From Shouchella rhizosphaerae (lineage in GTDB: Bacteria; Bacillota; Bacilli; Bacillales; Bacillaceae_D): a stretch of DNA of 64,000 bases. Location of the stretch: contig NZ_FRBS01000005.1 in the NCBI RefSeq assembly GCF_900142675.1, positions 125,134 through 189,133 of the forward strand, in the 5' to 3' direction. The notes below the pieces were generated by a model that had not been told where the DNA came from, did not search any database, and saw only the letters and a program-made list of their open reading frames with translations. Position numbers and translations under genes: made by a program. Below, in pieces: positions 54,113 through 63,400 of this stretch; within the stretch, counting starts at the first letter, position 1, and every line of letters begins with the position of its first letter.

Positions 54113-55222
54113 TTAGAAAATCCGCCGTTGCCAACCGTTTCGTTTTGCAATCGCTTCAGCAAAGAAATAATCACCATAAATGAGAGAGACGTTTATGTCG
54201 CGGCCTTGTGGGGCATTACCTGTTGCCTTCGTCAAGATCGCCTCGCTCTCGTCACTCGCCAAATAGTGGGTGCTCAGCGATTGCAATATCTTTTCTGCCG
54301 CCCGCCGGTACATTCGTTTTTCTCGCTGTGGCACTTGTGCTTCGATTTCAAGTAAGCCAGAAGCGGCGATGGCTGCGGCGGAACTGTCACGTGGCTCCTC
54401 TTCTTCCCCGCCACAGCGAAAATCCCAGTACGGCACATTGTCTTCTGGCAGTGCTGCAAGAAAAAAGTGGGCAATTCGTTTAGCTGCATGCAAATAGGCG
54501 CGCTTCCCTGTGTGGCGACAGGCGTTGGCAAAGCCATACAACGCCCAGGCGTTCCCCCGGCTCCATGCTGAGTCAGGTCCGTATCCTTGGCCGCCAATGG
54601 ACTCGATAAATTCCCCTGTATGGGAGTTAAAAGAAAGGATATGGCTTGTGCTGCCATCGTCGCGGACGCCCCATTGCAACGTTGTATTAGCGTGTGCTGA
54701 GGCGATCTGTCCGTAGCTCGGATCATTGGTGACGCGGCTGGCCCAATAAAGCAAAGAAATGTTCATCATGCAGTCAATAATGGCCCAGCCTTTTTTGTCG
54801 TCACCATTCCACGCTTTAATAAAACCGCCAATTGGATTGAACCGCCCTGCCAAATAATTTGCTGCCTTCAAGCCGATTCGGAGCCCGTCTTCGCTTCCCG
54901 TCTGTTCGTACTCCATCACCGCCGTCAATAAAAATTGAAAGCCCACATCGTGGTGCAAGATGATTGGATGTTCTTGGAATGCTTCCTCGATTTTCCGTGA
55001 CCAACCTTCTGCTTGATTTTTAAAGAAAGCATTGCCTGTCACATCATGCATCAGCCAAAGCAAACCAGGGTAAAAGCCAGAAGTCCACCAGCTAACAGGC
55101 ATATCGTCGTACCGCCCGCTGCTATCTGATGCATGTGGTGAACGATTCTCCATTTGCTTGGCCATCCTTGTGATGCGTTGTTCCAATTCATCGATGGCGA
55201 TGATGTGTTGTACTGTTTCCAT
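54113..55222 (-). CDS. GH88 unsaturated glucuronyl hydrolase
   Basis: Cytoplasmic glycoside hydrolase of 369 residues, closely following the Bacillus sp. GL1 unsaturated glucuronyl hydrolase along its length. Asp92 (LHHDVGF) and Asp150 (AIIDCMMN) match the two catalytic aspartates of that enzyme; DSAWSRGNAWALYGFA and RDSSAAAIAASGLLEI are also conserved. It releases the delta-4,5-unsaturated uronic acid left at the non-reducing end by polysaccharide lyases. ATG 55222 follows GGAGGGAGTCAA; the upstream open frame is not coding. First gene of the ABC operon, with a cre-like site ahead. Confidence 0.92.
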   Translation of the reverse strand: METVQHIIAIDELEQRITRMAKQMENRSPHASDSSGRYDDMPVSWWTSGFYPGLLWLMHDVTGNAFFKNQAEGWSRKIEEAFQEHPIILHHDVGFQFLLTAVMEYEQTGSEDGLRIGLKAANYLAGRFNPIGGFIKAWNGDDKKGWAIIDCMMNISLLYWASRVTNDPSYGQIASAHANTTLQWGVRDDGSTSHILSFNSHTGEFIESIGGQGYGPDSAWSRGNAWALYGFANACRHTGKRAYLHAAKRIAHFFLAALPEDNVPYWDFRCGGEEEEPRDSSAAAIAASGLLEIEAQVPQREKRMYRRAAEKILQSLSTHYLASDESEAILTKATGNAPQGRDINVSLIYGDYFFAEAIAKRNGWQRRIF

Positions 55223-55246
55223 TTGACTCCCTCCTTTTGATACACA

Positions 55247-55260
55247 TGATAGCGCTTCCA
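55247..55260. promoter_or_regulatory. cre-like site before the GH88 operon
   Basis: TGATAGCGCTTCCA matches 12 of 14 positions of the CcpA consensus. It lies in the short gap between the GH88 operon and the divergent AraC gene. Confidence 0.5.
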
Positions 55261-55327
55261 CCAATGAAAAAATCATGATACAATGGAAAGAAATATTGTT
55301 TTGTTGCACAAAAGGAGTGCGGCAGCG

Positions 55328-56209
55328 ATGACAAAAAAGCCGTTGTTCCAGCAATGTCCCCAAAGCTCCGAAGCGCTTGATTGGCATCATAAGAAGCTGT
55401 TTTATCCGACTGATTACAATGGCTATTACCATTGGCACCAAGGTTGTGAATTGCTCATTGTATTTGACGGAGCCGGCAGCGTCGTTGTGAACCAGCAAAT
55501 GTCGCCAATCAAAAAAGGCATGCTTTTTTTCTTCCAGCCCTTTCAATTGCACCATGTTGCGCCTGCTTCGGCTGCTCCATATGAACGGGCAACGCTACAT
55601 TTCGATCCATTGCATGCCGAAAAGCGCCTAACAGCTTATCCGGCGATGGCCCAATTTTTCCGTCAATTGAAAAACGGCTACAACCAAGATCCGTTTATTG
55701 ATTTTTCTGAAGACTACTTTTACATTCGCTCTTTATGCGACATGCATGACAAAATGGCTGAAGCAGCTTCGATCAACGAACGGGCTGAACGGGAAGAGTT
55801 GCTCTTGATTCAACTGCTCAGTTACATGCAGCATCAGCTAAAGGGACGGCCTCCTACAAAGAAGCTCCGCCACATTCATTACGCCGAACGGATTATGGGC
55901 TGGATTGAAGACCATTTAACGGAACCATTTAATCTGTCGCTACTGGCACAGGACTTGTATTTGTCCAAGTCGTATGTTTCTAAAGTGTTTCGCCGTGAGA
56001 CGGGAAGTAGCATTACCGACTATTTAACAGCGCGGCGCATGAAAGAAGCGTGCCACCTTTTGCAAACGACGAGCTTGCCTATCGACGAAATTAGCCAGCG
56101 TATCGGTTTAACGAATGTCTCGTATTTCATCCAAATGTTCAAGCGCAAAACCAATGCAACGCCGCACCAATACCGCTTGTCTATGAATACAGACAACAAC
56201 CACGTATAA
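55328..56209 (+). CDS. AraC family transcriptional regulator
   Basis: Regulator of 293 residues. The N-terminal cupin-type domain has HWHQGCELLIVFDGAG; the C-terminal AraC domain has two helix-turn-helices (LAQDLYLSKSYVSKVFRRE and IDEISQRIGLTNVSYFIQMF). ATG 55328 follows AAAGGAGTGCGGCAGCG. It is divergent from the GH88 operon and is the obvious activator for it. Confidence 0.9.
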   Translation: MTKKPLFQQCPQSSEALDWHHKKLFYPTDYNGYYHWHQGCELLIVFDGAGSVVVNQQMSPIKKGMLFFFQPFQLHHVAPASAAPYERATLHFDPLHAEKRLTAYPAMAQFFRQLKNGYNQDPFIDFSEDYFYIRSLCDMHDKMAEAASINERAEREELLLIQLLSYMQHQLKGRPPTKKLRHIHYAERIMGWIEDHLTEPFNLSLLAQDLYLSKSYVSKVFRRETGSSITDYLTARRMKEACHLLQTTSLPIDEISQRIGLTNVSYFIQMFKRKTNATPHQYRLSMNTDNNHV

Positions 56210-56299
56210 GTAAGAATCGAAAATCCCCAACAATAGATCAGCTAAACCTACCCATGAAGACTACACTGTTTGTAAGCGCAAACAAAAGGAGAGGGTTTA

Positions 56300-57460
56300 A
56301 TGGATCAAGTGCGGATCGGTGTGATTGGCGTTGGCAATATGGGTAGCGCCCACGCTGCTTACTTAGTAGAGGGAAGCATAAAAGGCGCATGTCTTGGCGC
56401 ATTATTGGAAGAAGATGGAGAGCGAGCCAGTGCCGTGCAACAACATTTTGGCGACAACGTGCCTGTATTTACAAATGAAAGCGATTTCTTTCACGCCAAT
56501 GTCGTTGATGCCGTCCTGATTGCCACGCCACACTACAGCCACTCACGCCTTGCTGAGCAAGCCTTTGCCGCAGGCCTGCACGTCCTGTGCGAGAAGCCTG
56601 CCGGCGTATACACGCGCCAAGTACGAGAAATGAATGAAGCGGCTCAAAAAAGCGGACGTGTGTATTCTTTAATGTACAATCAACGGACAAAGCCGATTTA
56701 TCTAAAGCTTAAAGATTTGATCCAATCGGGCGAACTAGGGACGATTCGGCGAATGAACTGGATCATTACCGATTGGTACCGCTCCCAAAGCTATTATGAC
56801 TCAAGCAGTTGGCGCGCCACCTGGCCAGGCGAGGGCGGCGGCGTCCTCATCAACCAGTGCCCACACCAATTAGATTTATGGGGCTGGCTGATTGGCATGG
56901 AACCTAACCGAATCCGTGCTTTTTGCTCATTTGGAAAATACCGCGATATTGAAGTGGAGGATGAAGTGACCGCTTATATGGAGTACGAAAGCGGTGCGAC
57001 CGGTGTGTTTATTACGACAACAGCAGAAGCTCCAGGGACCAACCGCCTTGAAGTGACTGGCACAAAAGGAAAAGCGGTTATTGAAGGCGAAACGCTGTCT
57101 TTTTGGCAGTTGCGGACGCCAGAGCCCGTGTTTAATGCATCCTATAAAGGTGGTTTTGGCGCTCCAGAACATTGGAAAATTGATATCCCTGTCGCTGGCG
57201 CCGAAACGGGGCACCAAGGCATTACCCAAAATTTTGTCGATGCGATTTTACATGGCGTTCCACTAATCGCCCCAGGCGAGGAAGGCATTCAAGGCCTGAC
57301 GTTATCCAATGCCATGCATTTATCAACGTGGATCGACAATTGGGTCGAACTCCCATTAAATGAAGCCCTTTATGAGCAAAACTTAAACGAACGAATCCGC
57401 AACTCTCCAGGAAAAACGGTCACAACCAATCAAACGTTGGATGTACGAAAAAGCTACTGA
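56300..57460 (+). CDS. Gfo/Idh/MocA family oxidoreductase
   Basis: NAD(P)-dependent sugar dehydrogenase of 386 residues. Rossmann motif GVIGVGNMGSAHAAY, the family's EKP in LCEKPAGVY, and the catalytic-His helix in GGGVLINQCPHQLDLWG. Start follows AAAAGGAGAGGG. First of a three-gene operon (two oxidoreductases and an AraC gene, with 11-base and minus-4-base spacing). The sugar is unknown; a uronate-derived or inositol-like ring is possible from context. Confidence 0.9.
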   Translation: MDQVRIGVIGVGNMGSAHAAYLVEGSIKGACLGALLEEDGERASAVQQHFGDNVPVFTNESDFFHANVVDAVLIATPHYSHSRLAEQAFAAGLHVLCEKPAGVYTRQVREMNEAAQKSGRVYSLMYNQRTKPIYLKLKDLIQSGELGTIRRMNWIITDWYRSQSYYDSSSWRATWPGEGGGVLINQCPHQLDLWGWLIGMEPNRIRAFCSFGKYRDIEVEDEVTAYMEYESGATGVFITTTAEAPGTNRLEVTGTKGKAVIEGETLSFWQLRTPEPVFNASYKGGFGAPEHWKIDIPVAGAETGHQGITQNFVDAILHGVPLIAPGEEGIQGLTLSNAMHLSTWIDNWVELPLNEALYEQNLNERIRNSPGKTVTTNQTLDVRKSY

Positions 57461-57471
57461 GGAGGAAAACG

Positions 57472-58563
57472 ATGAACAAGCAAAATGGGATGAATTATGC
57501 GCCAAAAGGAAAACCAAACAAAGTCGTCAATAAAGACGAATTTCGCTTTTCTGCAATCGGGCTTGACCATGGACATATATACGGTATGTGCAATGGCTTG
57601 CTTGAGGCGGGGGCAACGCTTGTGTCTGTGTACGACCCTGATCCTAAAAAAGTCGCTGCTTTTGTTGACACCTATCCAAATGTGCAAGTGGCTGGTAGCG
57701 TTGCCGATATTCTTAGCGATGAAACAATCGCTTTAGTTGCCGCGGCAGCGATCCCATCTGAGCGGGCCGCCCTTGGCATTCAAGTAATGGAAAGCGGTAA
57801 AGACTATTTTACAGACAAAACGCCGTTTACATCGCTTGAGCAGCTTGAACAGGCAAAAGCAACCGTTGAGCGGACTAAACAAAAATACATGGTTTATTAC
57901 AGCGAGCGCTTGCATGTCGAATCGGCAGTATTTGCAGGCGATTTAATCCAGCAAGGAGCGATTGGCCGCGTTTTGCAAGTAACCGGGTTTGGACCGCATC
58001 GGCTTAACGCCCCAAGCCGTCCAAAATGGTTTTTCCAAAAAGAGAAGTATGGCGGCATTCTTTGCGACATCGGCAGCCATCAGATCGAGCAATTCCTGTA
58101 TTTTTCCGGGGCCCGCGACGCGACGGTGCTTCACAGCAAAGTCGCCAATTATGCCAATCCTGATTACCCTGAACTTGAGGATTACGGCGATGCGACGCTC
58201 GTCGGTGACAATGGCGCGACGCACTTTTTTAAAGTAGATTGGCACACGCCAGACGGGTTAAGCACATGGGGAGATGGGCGGACGTTTATTACAGGGACAG
58301 AGGGGACAATCGAACTGCGCAAGTATGTCGATGTCGCTCGTGACAATGGTGGCGACCATCTCTATCTGGTTAACAAAGATGGTGAACAGCATTTTGCTTT
58401 ATCGGGGAAAGTCGGGTTTCCGTTTTTTGGCGAATTGATTTTGGATTGCCTAAACCGGACGGAACACGCGATGACGCAAGCCCATGCTTTTAAAGCAGCG
58501 GAGCTGTGCTTACGCGCCCAAGCACAAGCTGAGCGTATGATGCCATCGGAGCAAACAACATGA
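57472..58563 (+). CDS. Gfo/Idh/MocA family oxidoreductase, second copy
   Basis: Oxidoreductase-like protein of 363 residues, clearly different from its neighbour. The nucleotide-binding start is AIGLDHGHIYGMCNGLL, without the normal GxGxxG, and the usual EKP is DKTPFTS. The His helix is present as GGILCDIGSHQIEQFL. An N-terminal extension of about 25 polar residues precedes the fold. These changes suggest altered cofactor binding or substrate. Start follows GAGGAGGAAAACG. Confidence 0.85.
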   Translation: MNKQNGMNYAPKGKPNKVVNKDEFRFSAIGLDHGHIYGMCNGLLEAGATLVSVYDPDPKKVAAFVDTYPNVQVAGSVADILSDETIALVAAAAIPSERAALGIQVMESGKDYFTDKTPFTSLEQLEQAKATVERTKQKYMVYYSERLHVESAVFAGDLIQQGAIGRVLQVTGFGPHRLNAPSRPKWFFQKEKYGGILCDIGSHQIEQFLYFSGARDATVLHSKVANYANPDYPELEDYGDATLVGDNGATHFFKVDWHTPDGLSTWGDGRTFITGTEGTIELRKYVDVARDNGGDHLYLVNKDGEQHFALSGKVGFPFFGELILDCLNRTEHAMTQAHAFKAAELCLRAQAQAERMMPSEQTT

Positions 58564-59411
58564 GCGGCGCACTTGTGCAAACGCCAACATTGAATTTCAA
58601 CTACAAAGAAGACCATAAAAATGAACGGACGCTTTCCTTTCACTCTCACGAACAAGCAGAAATCTTTTATTTTCATGAAGGCAAATGCACGTACTTAATT
58701 GGCGATCAAATTTTTTCCCTTGCCCCTGGCGATATCATTTTAATGAATGGCTTGACACTTCATTGCCCAAAGCTGTATCACGGCCATCCTTATGTCCGCT
58801 CAACGATTCACTTTGACCACCGTTTTTTTCAGGAGGTGTTTCAAGCATTGGGTGACGACCACGCCCTTTTGCCATTCGCCCAAGTGAAGCCAGTGCGCCT
58901 CTCTTTTACTGGGGGCAGCCGCCAGCAATTGGAACAGCATCTAGCCCAGTTACATGATAGCCAAAAGCGGGGCGGCCCTATGGCTGCGCCCCGCTTCCAG
59001 TTAGCTTTTATGGATCTGCTTCTTTATCTTTGCTCCTATTGGGGCACGTCACAGAACGAGCTCCCTAAGGGGGAAATGAGCCAAAAAGAAAAGACCGTCC
59101 AAGCGGTCGTCTCCTTTATCGAAAGCCATTATCATGAACATCTCGGCCTTGAAACGATAGAAGAGGCACTTCACGTTAGCAAATACCATCTGTCGAAAGT
59201 GTTCAAAGAAATGACAGGCGTAACGATTTTTAAATATTTGTATCAGCGGCGAGTCAACCAAGCGAAAATTGAACTTCTCGTAAGCGACGCCAGCATTACT
59301 GATATTTGCTACCAAGTTGGCTTTCATTATCCATCCCATTTTACAAAAGTGTTTAAACAATTCACAGGCATCACGCCTGCTCAATACAAGCGCCAAAGCA
59401 TGTCTGGCTAA
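58560..59411 (+). CDS. AraC family transcriptional regulator, second copy
   Basis: Regulator of 283 residues: cupin-like N-terminal domain (HSHEQAEIFYFHEGKCTYLI) and two helix-turn-helices at the end (IEEALHVSKYHLSKVFKEM; ITDICYQVGFHYPSHFTKVF). Its ATG overlaps the stop of the upstream dehydrogenase gene (ATGA), so it is co-translated. It may control this operon or the nearby second ABC transporter operon. Confidence 0.9.
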   Translation: MSGALVQTPTLNFNYKEDHKNERTLSFHSHEQAEIFYFHEGKCTYLIGDQIFSLAPGDIILMNGLTLHCPKLYHGHPYVRSTIHFDHRFFQEVFQALGDDHALLPFAQVKPVRLSFTGGSRQQLEQHLAQLHDSQKRGGPMAAPRFQLAFMDLLLYLCSYWGTSQNELPKGEMSQKEKTVQAVVSFIESHYHEHLGLETIEEALHVSKYHLSKVFKEMTGVTIFKYLYQRRVNQAKIELLVSDASITDICYQVGFHYPSHFTKVFKQFTGITPAQYKRQSMSG

Positions 59412-59428
59412 GCATTGGCTTAGCCAGA
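59403..59428. terminator. Hairpin between convergent araC and isomerase genes
   Basis: TCTGGCTAAG/CTTAGCCAGA, 10-bp arms, 6-base loop; it overlaps the araC stop. T-runs are weak. Confidence 0.6.
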
Positions 59429-59440
59429 ATACACTCGTCG

Positions 59441-60199
59441 TTAAAGCTGTGCCGCCAATTGCTGTAAGTTGGCGAGGCTTATGCGCAAGCTGTCCATCGG
59501 GTCCCTTTTGCATACATCTTGTTCGACAACATACCACTCTACTCCATTTTGTTCGCCCCATTGCAAGATCGGCAAAAAGGGAATCGACCCTTCTCCGACT
59601 TCGGCAAATGTCTCTTCCTCATCTTTCGTCATATCCTTCAAGTGGATCATTGGCATTCGCCCGCTGTACGTCTGAATAAATGTATATGGATCGCGGCCGC
59701 CTTTTTTAACCCAGTAGACGTCAATTTCAGCTAGAATGCGGTTATCTTGGCTCGGTTCAAGCAAATAGCTAAGCGCATCTTGCCCATCGATCGTTGTCTC
59801 AAACTCGAAAGCATGGTTATGGAAACCGATTTGAAAATCAGGTGCCTGTTGCGCCACGTTATTTAGTCCTTCCTTAACGGCCCGGTACCCTTCCTCCGTC
59901 CGCAGCTCTTCAGGCAAATATGGGCAGAACAAAGCGTTTGTCCCGTATTTCTGTGCCTCTTTCAGTACAAGGTCAAGCTCATTCGTCAAGCGAGCAAACG
60001 GCACATGCATTCCGGCAGCAACCACATTGTTAGCCTTTAAATGGTAAGCGACTTCATCTTGGTCATAGCCTGCTGGCAACCCTGACAATTGCAGCCCTTT
60101 ATAGCCCATTTGTGCAAGCTCTTTAAAAACTGGGCCAATGCCGACTGTTTTTAACTGTTCACGAACAGTAAATACCGTTACTGCAAGTTTTTCGTTCAC
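59441..60199 (-). CDS. Sugar phosphate isomerase/epimerase family protein
   Basis: TIM-barrel protein of 252 residues of the xylose-isomerase-like superfamily. Metal-ligand segments are visible: QIGFHNHAFEFE, ILAEIDVYWVKKGG, MIHLKDMTKDEE, and EWYVVEQDVCKRDP near the end. Members include inosose dehydratase, 3-dehydroshikimate dehydratase and hydroxypyruvate isomerase. Start is GTG at 60199 after AGGGGGCGATACGG. It lies 97 bases after the MalG-type permease gene, perhaps in the same transcript. Confidence 0.87.
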   Translation of the reverse strand: MNEKLAVTVFTVREQLKTVGIGPVFKELAQMGYKGLQLSGLPAGYDQDEVAYHLKANNVVAAGMHVPFARLTNELDLVLKEAQKYGTNALFCPYLPEELRTEEGYRAVKEGLNNVAQQAPDFQIGFHNHAFEFETTIDGQDALSYLLEPSQDNRILAEIDVYWVKKGGRDPYTFIQTYSGRMPMIHLKDMTKDEEETFAEVGEGSIPFLPILQWGEQNGVEWYVVEQDVCKRDPMDSLRISLANLQQLAAQL

Positions 60200-60296
60200 C
60201 CGTATCGCCCCCTATGCTTCTACTATAGGCGATTCTAGCCACACGCGCTTGTTCTTCGTTGTGTAAAACCGCGTTTTGTTTTTCCCTCATTGTGGT

Positions 60297-61133
60297 TTAG
60301 CCTTTGATGCCTGTAAACGTGATCCCGCGAATAAACGTTTTTTGCATAAAGAAGAATAACACGATAATCGGCAACGTCATCAGCGTCGAAACGGCCATCA
60401 TCATATGCCACTGAGAACCTTGTTGGTTTTGGAATTGCTGGAGCCCGAGCGACAATGTATAGGCCGCTTCATCAGTCAAGTAAATAAGCGGTCCAAGAAA
60501 ATCAGTCCACGCCGCCATAAATTGGAACAGCGCGACTGCTAACACAGCAGGCTTGGCTAATGGAAACATGATTTGCCAATAAATGCGCCATTCGCTGGCC
60601 CCATCAATTTTTGCAGCTTCCCGTAATGTGTCAGGAAGGCCTTTAAAAAATTGCCGCAACAGAAAAATCGAAAAAGGGATACCGAAAAAAGCTGGCACAA
60701 TCAATGGCAAGTTTGTTCCCACCCAACCTAACTGGTTAAAAAGCAAGAAAAGCGGAATCATCGTCACCTGTGTCGGAATCATCATGACGCCAATCGTAAT
60801 CGCAAACAACGTATTGCGGCCACGCCACCGGAGCTTTGCAAAACTATAGGCTACAAGCGGGCAGGAAAGAACGACTCCGAGTGTGCTAAGTCCTGTAATA
60901 ACGGCAGTGTTCCATGTGTATGTCCAAAACGGAATATACTTCGTTGCTTCAATATAATTCTCCCATTGGAAAGGCTGCGGCAAAAATTCTGGCGGAAACG
61001 TAAAGACTTGCGTAATCGGCTTAAAAGAAGTAGACACCATCCACACAAACGGAACTAAAAACAAAATCGATGCAAGAATTAAAATGGTATGAGCGTAGAT
61101 GCTTTTTAATCGTTTTTTTGCCAATGTGTTCAT
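60297..61133 (-). CDS. Sugar ABC transporter permease, MalG type (second system)
   Basis: Six-helix permease of 278 residues; EAA loop LREAAKIDGASEWRIY, N-terminal VPFVWMVSTSFKPITQ. Start follows TAGGAGGTGCCGC. It is 10 bases after the MalF-type gene in an operon of dehydrogenase, binding protein and two permeases. No ATPase gene is present. Confidence 0.9.
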   Translation of the reverse strand: MNTLAKKRLKSIYAHTILILASILFLVPFVWMVSTSFKPITQVFTFPPEFLPQPFQWENYIEATKYIPFWTYTWNTAVITGLSTLGVVLSCPLVAYSFAKLRWRGRNTLFAITIGVMMIPTQVTMIPLFLLFNQLGWVGTNLPLIVPAFFGIPFSIFLLRQFFKGLPDTLREAAKIDGASEWRIYWQIMFPLAKPAVLAVALFQFMAAWTDFLGPLIYLTDEAAYTLSLGLQQFQNQQGSQWHMMMAVSTLMTLPIIVLFFFMQKTFIRGITFTGIKG

Positions 61134-61143
61134 GCGGCACCTC

Positions 61144-62070
61144 CTAATCGCCTTGGTAATGGACCCATCGTTTTGAACTCCAAAAAACGATGGCCGTCAA
61201 TGCCATAATGATGACAAATAAAATCCATGCCATTGCCGATGCATAGCCCATCCGGAAATAACTAAACGCGTTGTCATACAAATACATGACGTAAAATGTC
61301 AATGAATCAGCAGGGCTTCCAGAACCTTGTGTCATCGTATAAGGCAGTGTAAATTGCTGGAAAGCGCCGATAAAGCCCATCACCAAATTGAAGAAAATTA
61401 CAGGCGTCAACAACGGCAGCGTAATATAAAACGTCTTTTGCAGAAAGCTTGCGCCATCCACTTCCGCTGCTTCATAGTACTCTTGCGAAATATCGCTTAG
61501 GCCAGCCAAGTAAATGATAACCGCTTGTCCAATCCCCCAGAGCGACATCAAGATCAATGCCGGTTTTGACCAAAATGTGCTGCCAAGCCAAGGCGGCCCT
61601 TGTATGCCGAACCAGTCTAGAACAGCGTTGACCAACCCGAATTGTGGATTTAACAGCCAAATCCATAAGATTGCCAATGCAACATGTGGAACAAGAGTCG
61701 GCAAAAAGAAAATCGTCCGGTACACAGCCATGCCACGCACCCGCATATTCAGCACCATCGCCAAAGCTACGCCAAAAATAATGCTCAGGGGCACGAATAG
61801 AACAGCAAAATAAATGGTATTGTAAATCGAAATCCAAAACAACTCGTCTTGAAACAACTCGCGGTAATTAGCCAAGCCAATAAATTTGCCGCTTTGCAAA
61901 ATGCTGTAATCCGTAAAACTGTAATATATTGAAGAAATCAAAGGGTATGCGAAAAAAAGCAAAAGCCCAATGATCCAAGGCAACGCAAACAGCCAACCAG
62001 CTAAACTTTCATTCGAACGCTTGCGGCTTACCCGTACGCTCGGTGCCTTTCCCGTTTCCAATTTTGCCAT
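61144..62070 (-). CDS. Sugar ABC transporter permease, MalF type (second system)
   Basis: Six-helix permease of 308 residues; EAA loop YYEAAEVDGASFLQKT, first helix in GWLFALPWIIGLLLFFAYP. Start follows AGGAGGGTGGAAG, 11 bases after the binding-protein gene. Confidence 0.9.
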   Translation of the reverse strand: MAKLETGKAPSVRVSRKRSNESLAGWLFALPWIIGLLLFFAYPLISSIYYSFTDYSILQSGKFIGLANYRELFQDELFWISIYNTIYFAVLFVPLSIIFGVALAMVLNMRVRGMAVYRTIFFLPTLVPHVALAILWIWLLNPQFGLVNAVLDWFGIQGPPWLGSTFWSKPALILMSLWGIGQAVIIYLAGLSDISQEYYEAAEVDGASFLQKTFYITLPLLTPVIFFNLVMGFIGAFQQFTLPYTMTQGSGSPADSLTFYVMYLYDNAFSYFRMGYASAMAWILFVIIMALTAIVFWSSKRWVHYQGD

Positions 62071-62081
62071 CTTCCACCCTC

Positions 62082-63386
62082 CTAATTTTCCTCTTCGGCC
62101 ACTTTTTTAGCGACTTTGTCAAGCAACGCCTGGGGCTCATCTCTGCCGTGGATCGCATACTCCACTGCCCTGTCGAGCTCGTTCCATAGCAATTGCCCGC
62201 TTGCAATCGGAGGCCGCGAATTCGAATCCGGCAAAATATCAATAAATTCTTTCATAATCGGATCATCGCCATACAGTTCTTCATTGACCGTATCAATCAC
62301 CGACATTTGGTGATCCATTTCGTTGAACGTACGCTGTCCTTGTTCGCTGCCGAAATATTTCATAAATTCCCACGCCTCTTCAGCGTGTTTGGCTCCTTTC
62401 GGAATGATCAGCGACATCCCTCCTGACCAGGTCGCAAAATTGTCGCCTGTTGGCGTAGGGACAGGGGTCACCCCGTAATTTAAATCAGGATTGTATTGAT
62501 TAATGGTAGAGATCGAGAACGGGCCATCGACTTTCATGCTATAAATTTCTTGAATAAAGGGGTCCATCTCATTGCTTCCTTGGGCCGTGTCAAAACTTGT
62601 GACTGTCGCTGCGTCATACTTGTCGGCAATTGAAACGAGCCATTCCAGCGCTTCGACATTTTTCGGATGATTGATCGTCAACTCGCCTGTCTCAGGTTCG
62701 TAAAAATCGCCGCCGAATGCCCACGCCCACGTGTAAAACCACCCTTGCGCCGTCCATGGCACCATACCAAGCTCCTGGACGCGCCCATCTTCAATCGTTG
62801 AAAGCTTTTCAATCGCCTCTTCTAATTCATCAATCGTTGATGGCGGATGATCAGGATCTAGCCCCACTTCCATAAAGCGGTCTTTATTGTAAAAAAGCAG
62901 CCTTGAATCGGTTGTGAGCGGCATGGCATAAATGTCGCCCTCGTAAGTCGATTCTTCAACAGCATAGTCATAATAAATCCCCATATCGTAGTGATCGGCT
63001 TCAATAAAAGGCGTCAGCGGTTCAAGGGAATTCTCTGCCGCATATTGAGCGACTTTGAAACGGTCGAAATGGGCAAGATCAGGTGGATTGCCGCCAGCAA
63101 TTGCTGTCAAAAGCCGCTGGTCGTCTCCTTCAGAAGAGGCGCTATAAATCGGTTGCACAAAAATGTCGTCCTGGCTTTCATTAAAGTCAGAAGCCACCTG
63201 TTCGATGGCTTCCAGTCCTTTTCCAGTATAATTGTGCCAATAAGTGACCGTCGTCCGTCCTTCGACGGTAATCACTTCTTCCTCAAGCTCTTCTGTACCC
63301 GTGTCTGTGCTGCTGCATGCCGTTTGAACAGTCGCGACTGCCGCCAAAAGACCGACCCATTTCAAGGAACGAAAACGAATAGACAT
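62082..63386 (-). CDS. Sugar ABC transporter substrate-binding lipoprotein (second system)
   Basis: Lipoprotein of 434 residues. The lipobox is VQTACSST (Cys about 24). The mature part starts with an acidic linker, then RTTVTYWHNYTGKGLEAIEQ and ANPPDLAHFDRF-like residues, typical of family 1 sugar-binding proteins. ATG 63386 has GGAGGTGCCAATC ahead and is preferred over 63401. It follows the partial dehydrogenase gene by 14 bases. Confidence 0.9.
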   Translation of the reverse strand: MSIRFRSLKWVGLLAAVATVQTACSSTDTGTEELEEEVITVEGRTTVTYWHNYTGKGLEAIEQVASDFNESQDDIFVQPIYSASSEGDDQRLLTAIAGGNPPDLAHFDRFKVAQYAAENSLEPLTPFIEADHYDMGIYYDYAVEESTYEGDIYAMPLTTDSRLLFYNKDRFMEVGLDPDHPPSTIDELEEAIEKLSTIEDGRVQELGMVPWTAQGWFYTWAWAFGGDFYEPETGELTINHPKNVEALEWLVSIADKYDAATVTSFDTAQGSNEMDPFIQEIYSMKVDGPFSISTINQYNPDLNYGVTPVPTPTGDNFATWSGGMSLIIPKGAKHAEEAWEFMKYFGSEQGQRTFNEMDHQMSVIDTVNEELYGDDPIMKEFIDILPDSNSRPPIASGQLLWNELDRAVEYAIHGRDEPQALLDKVAKKVAEEEN

Positions 63387-63400
63387 GATTGGCACCTCCA

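Noticed and set aside
55223-55555. N-terminal extension of the GH88 protein (111 residues)
   Set aside because: It would overlap the divergent AraC gene, lacks similarity to the family, and a good ribosome site precedes the ATG at 55222.
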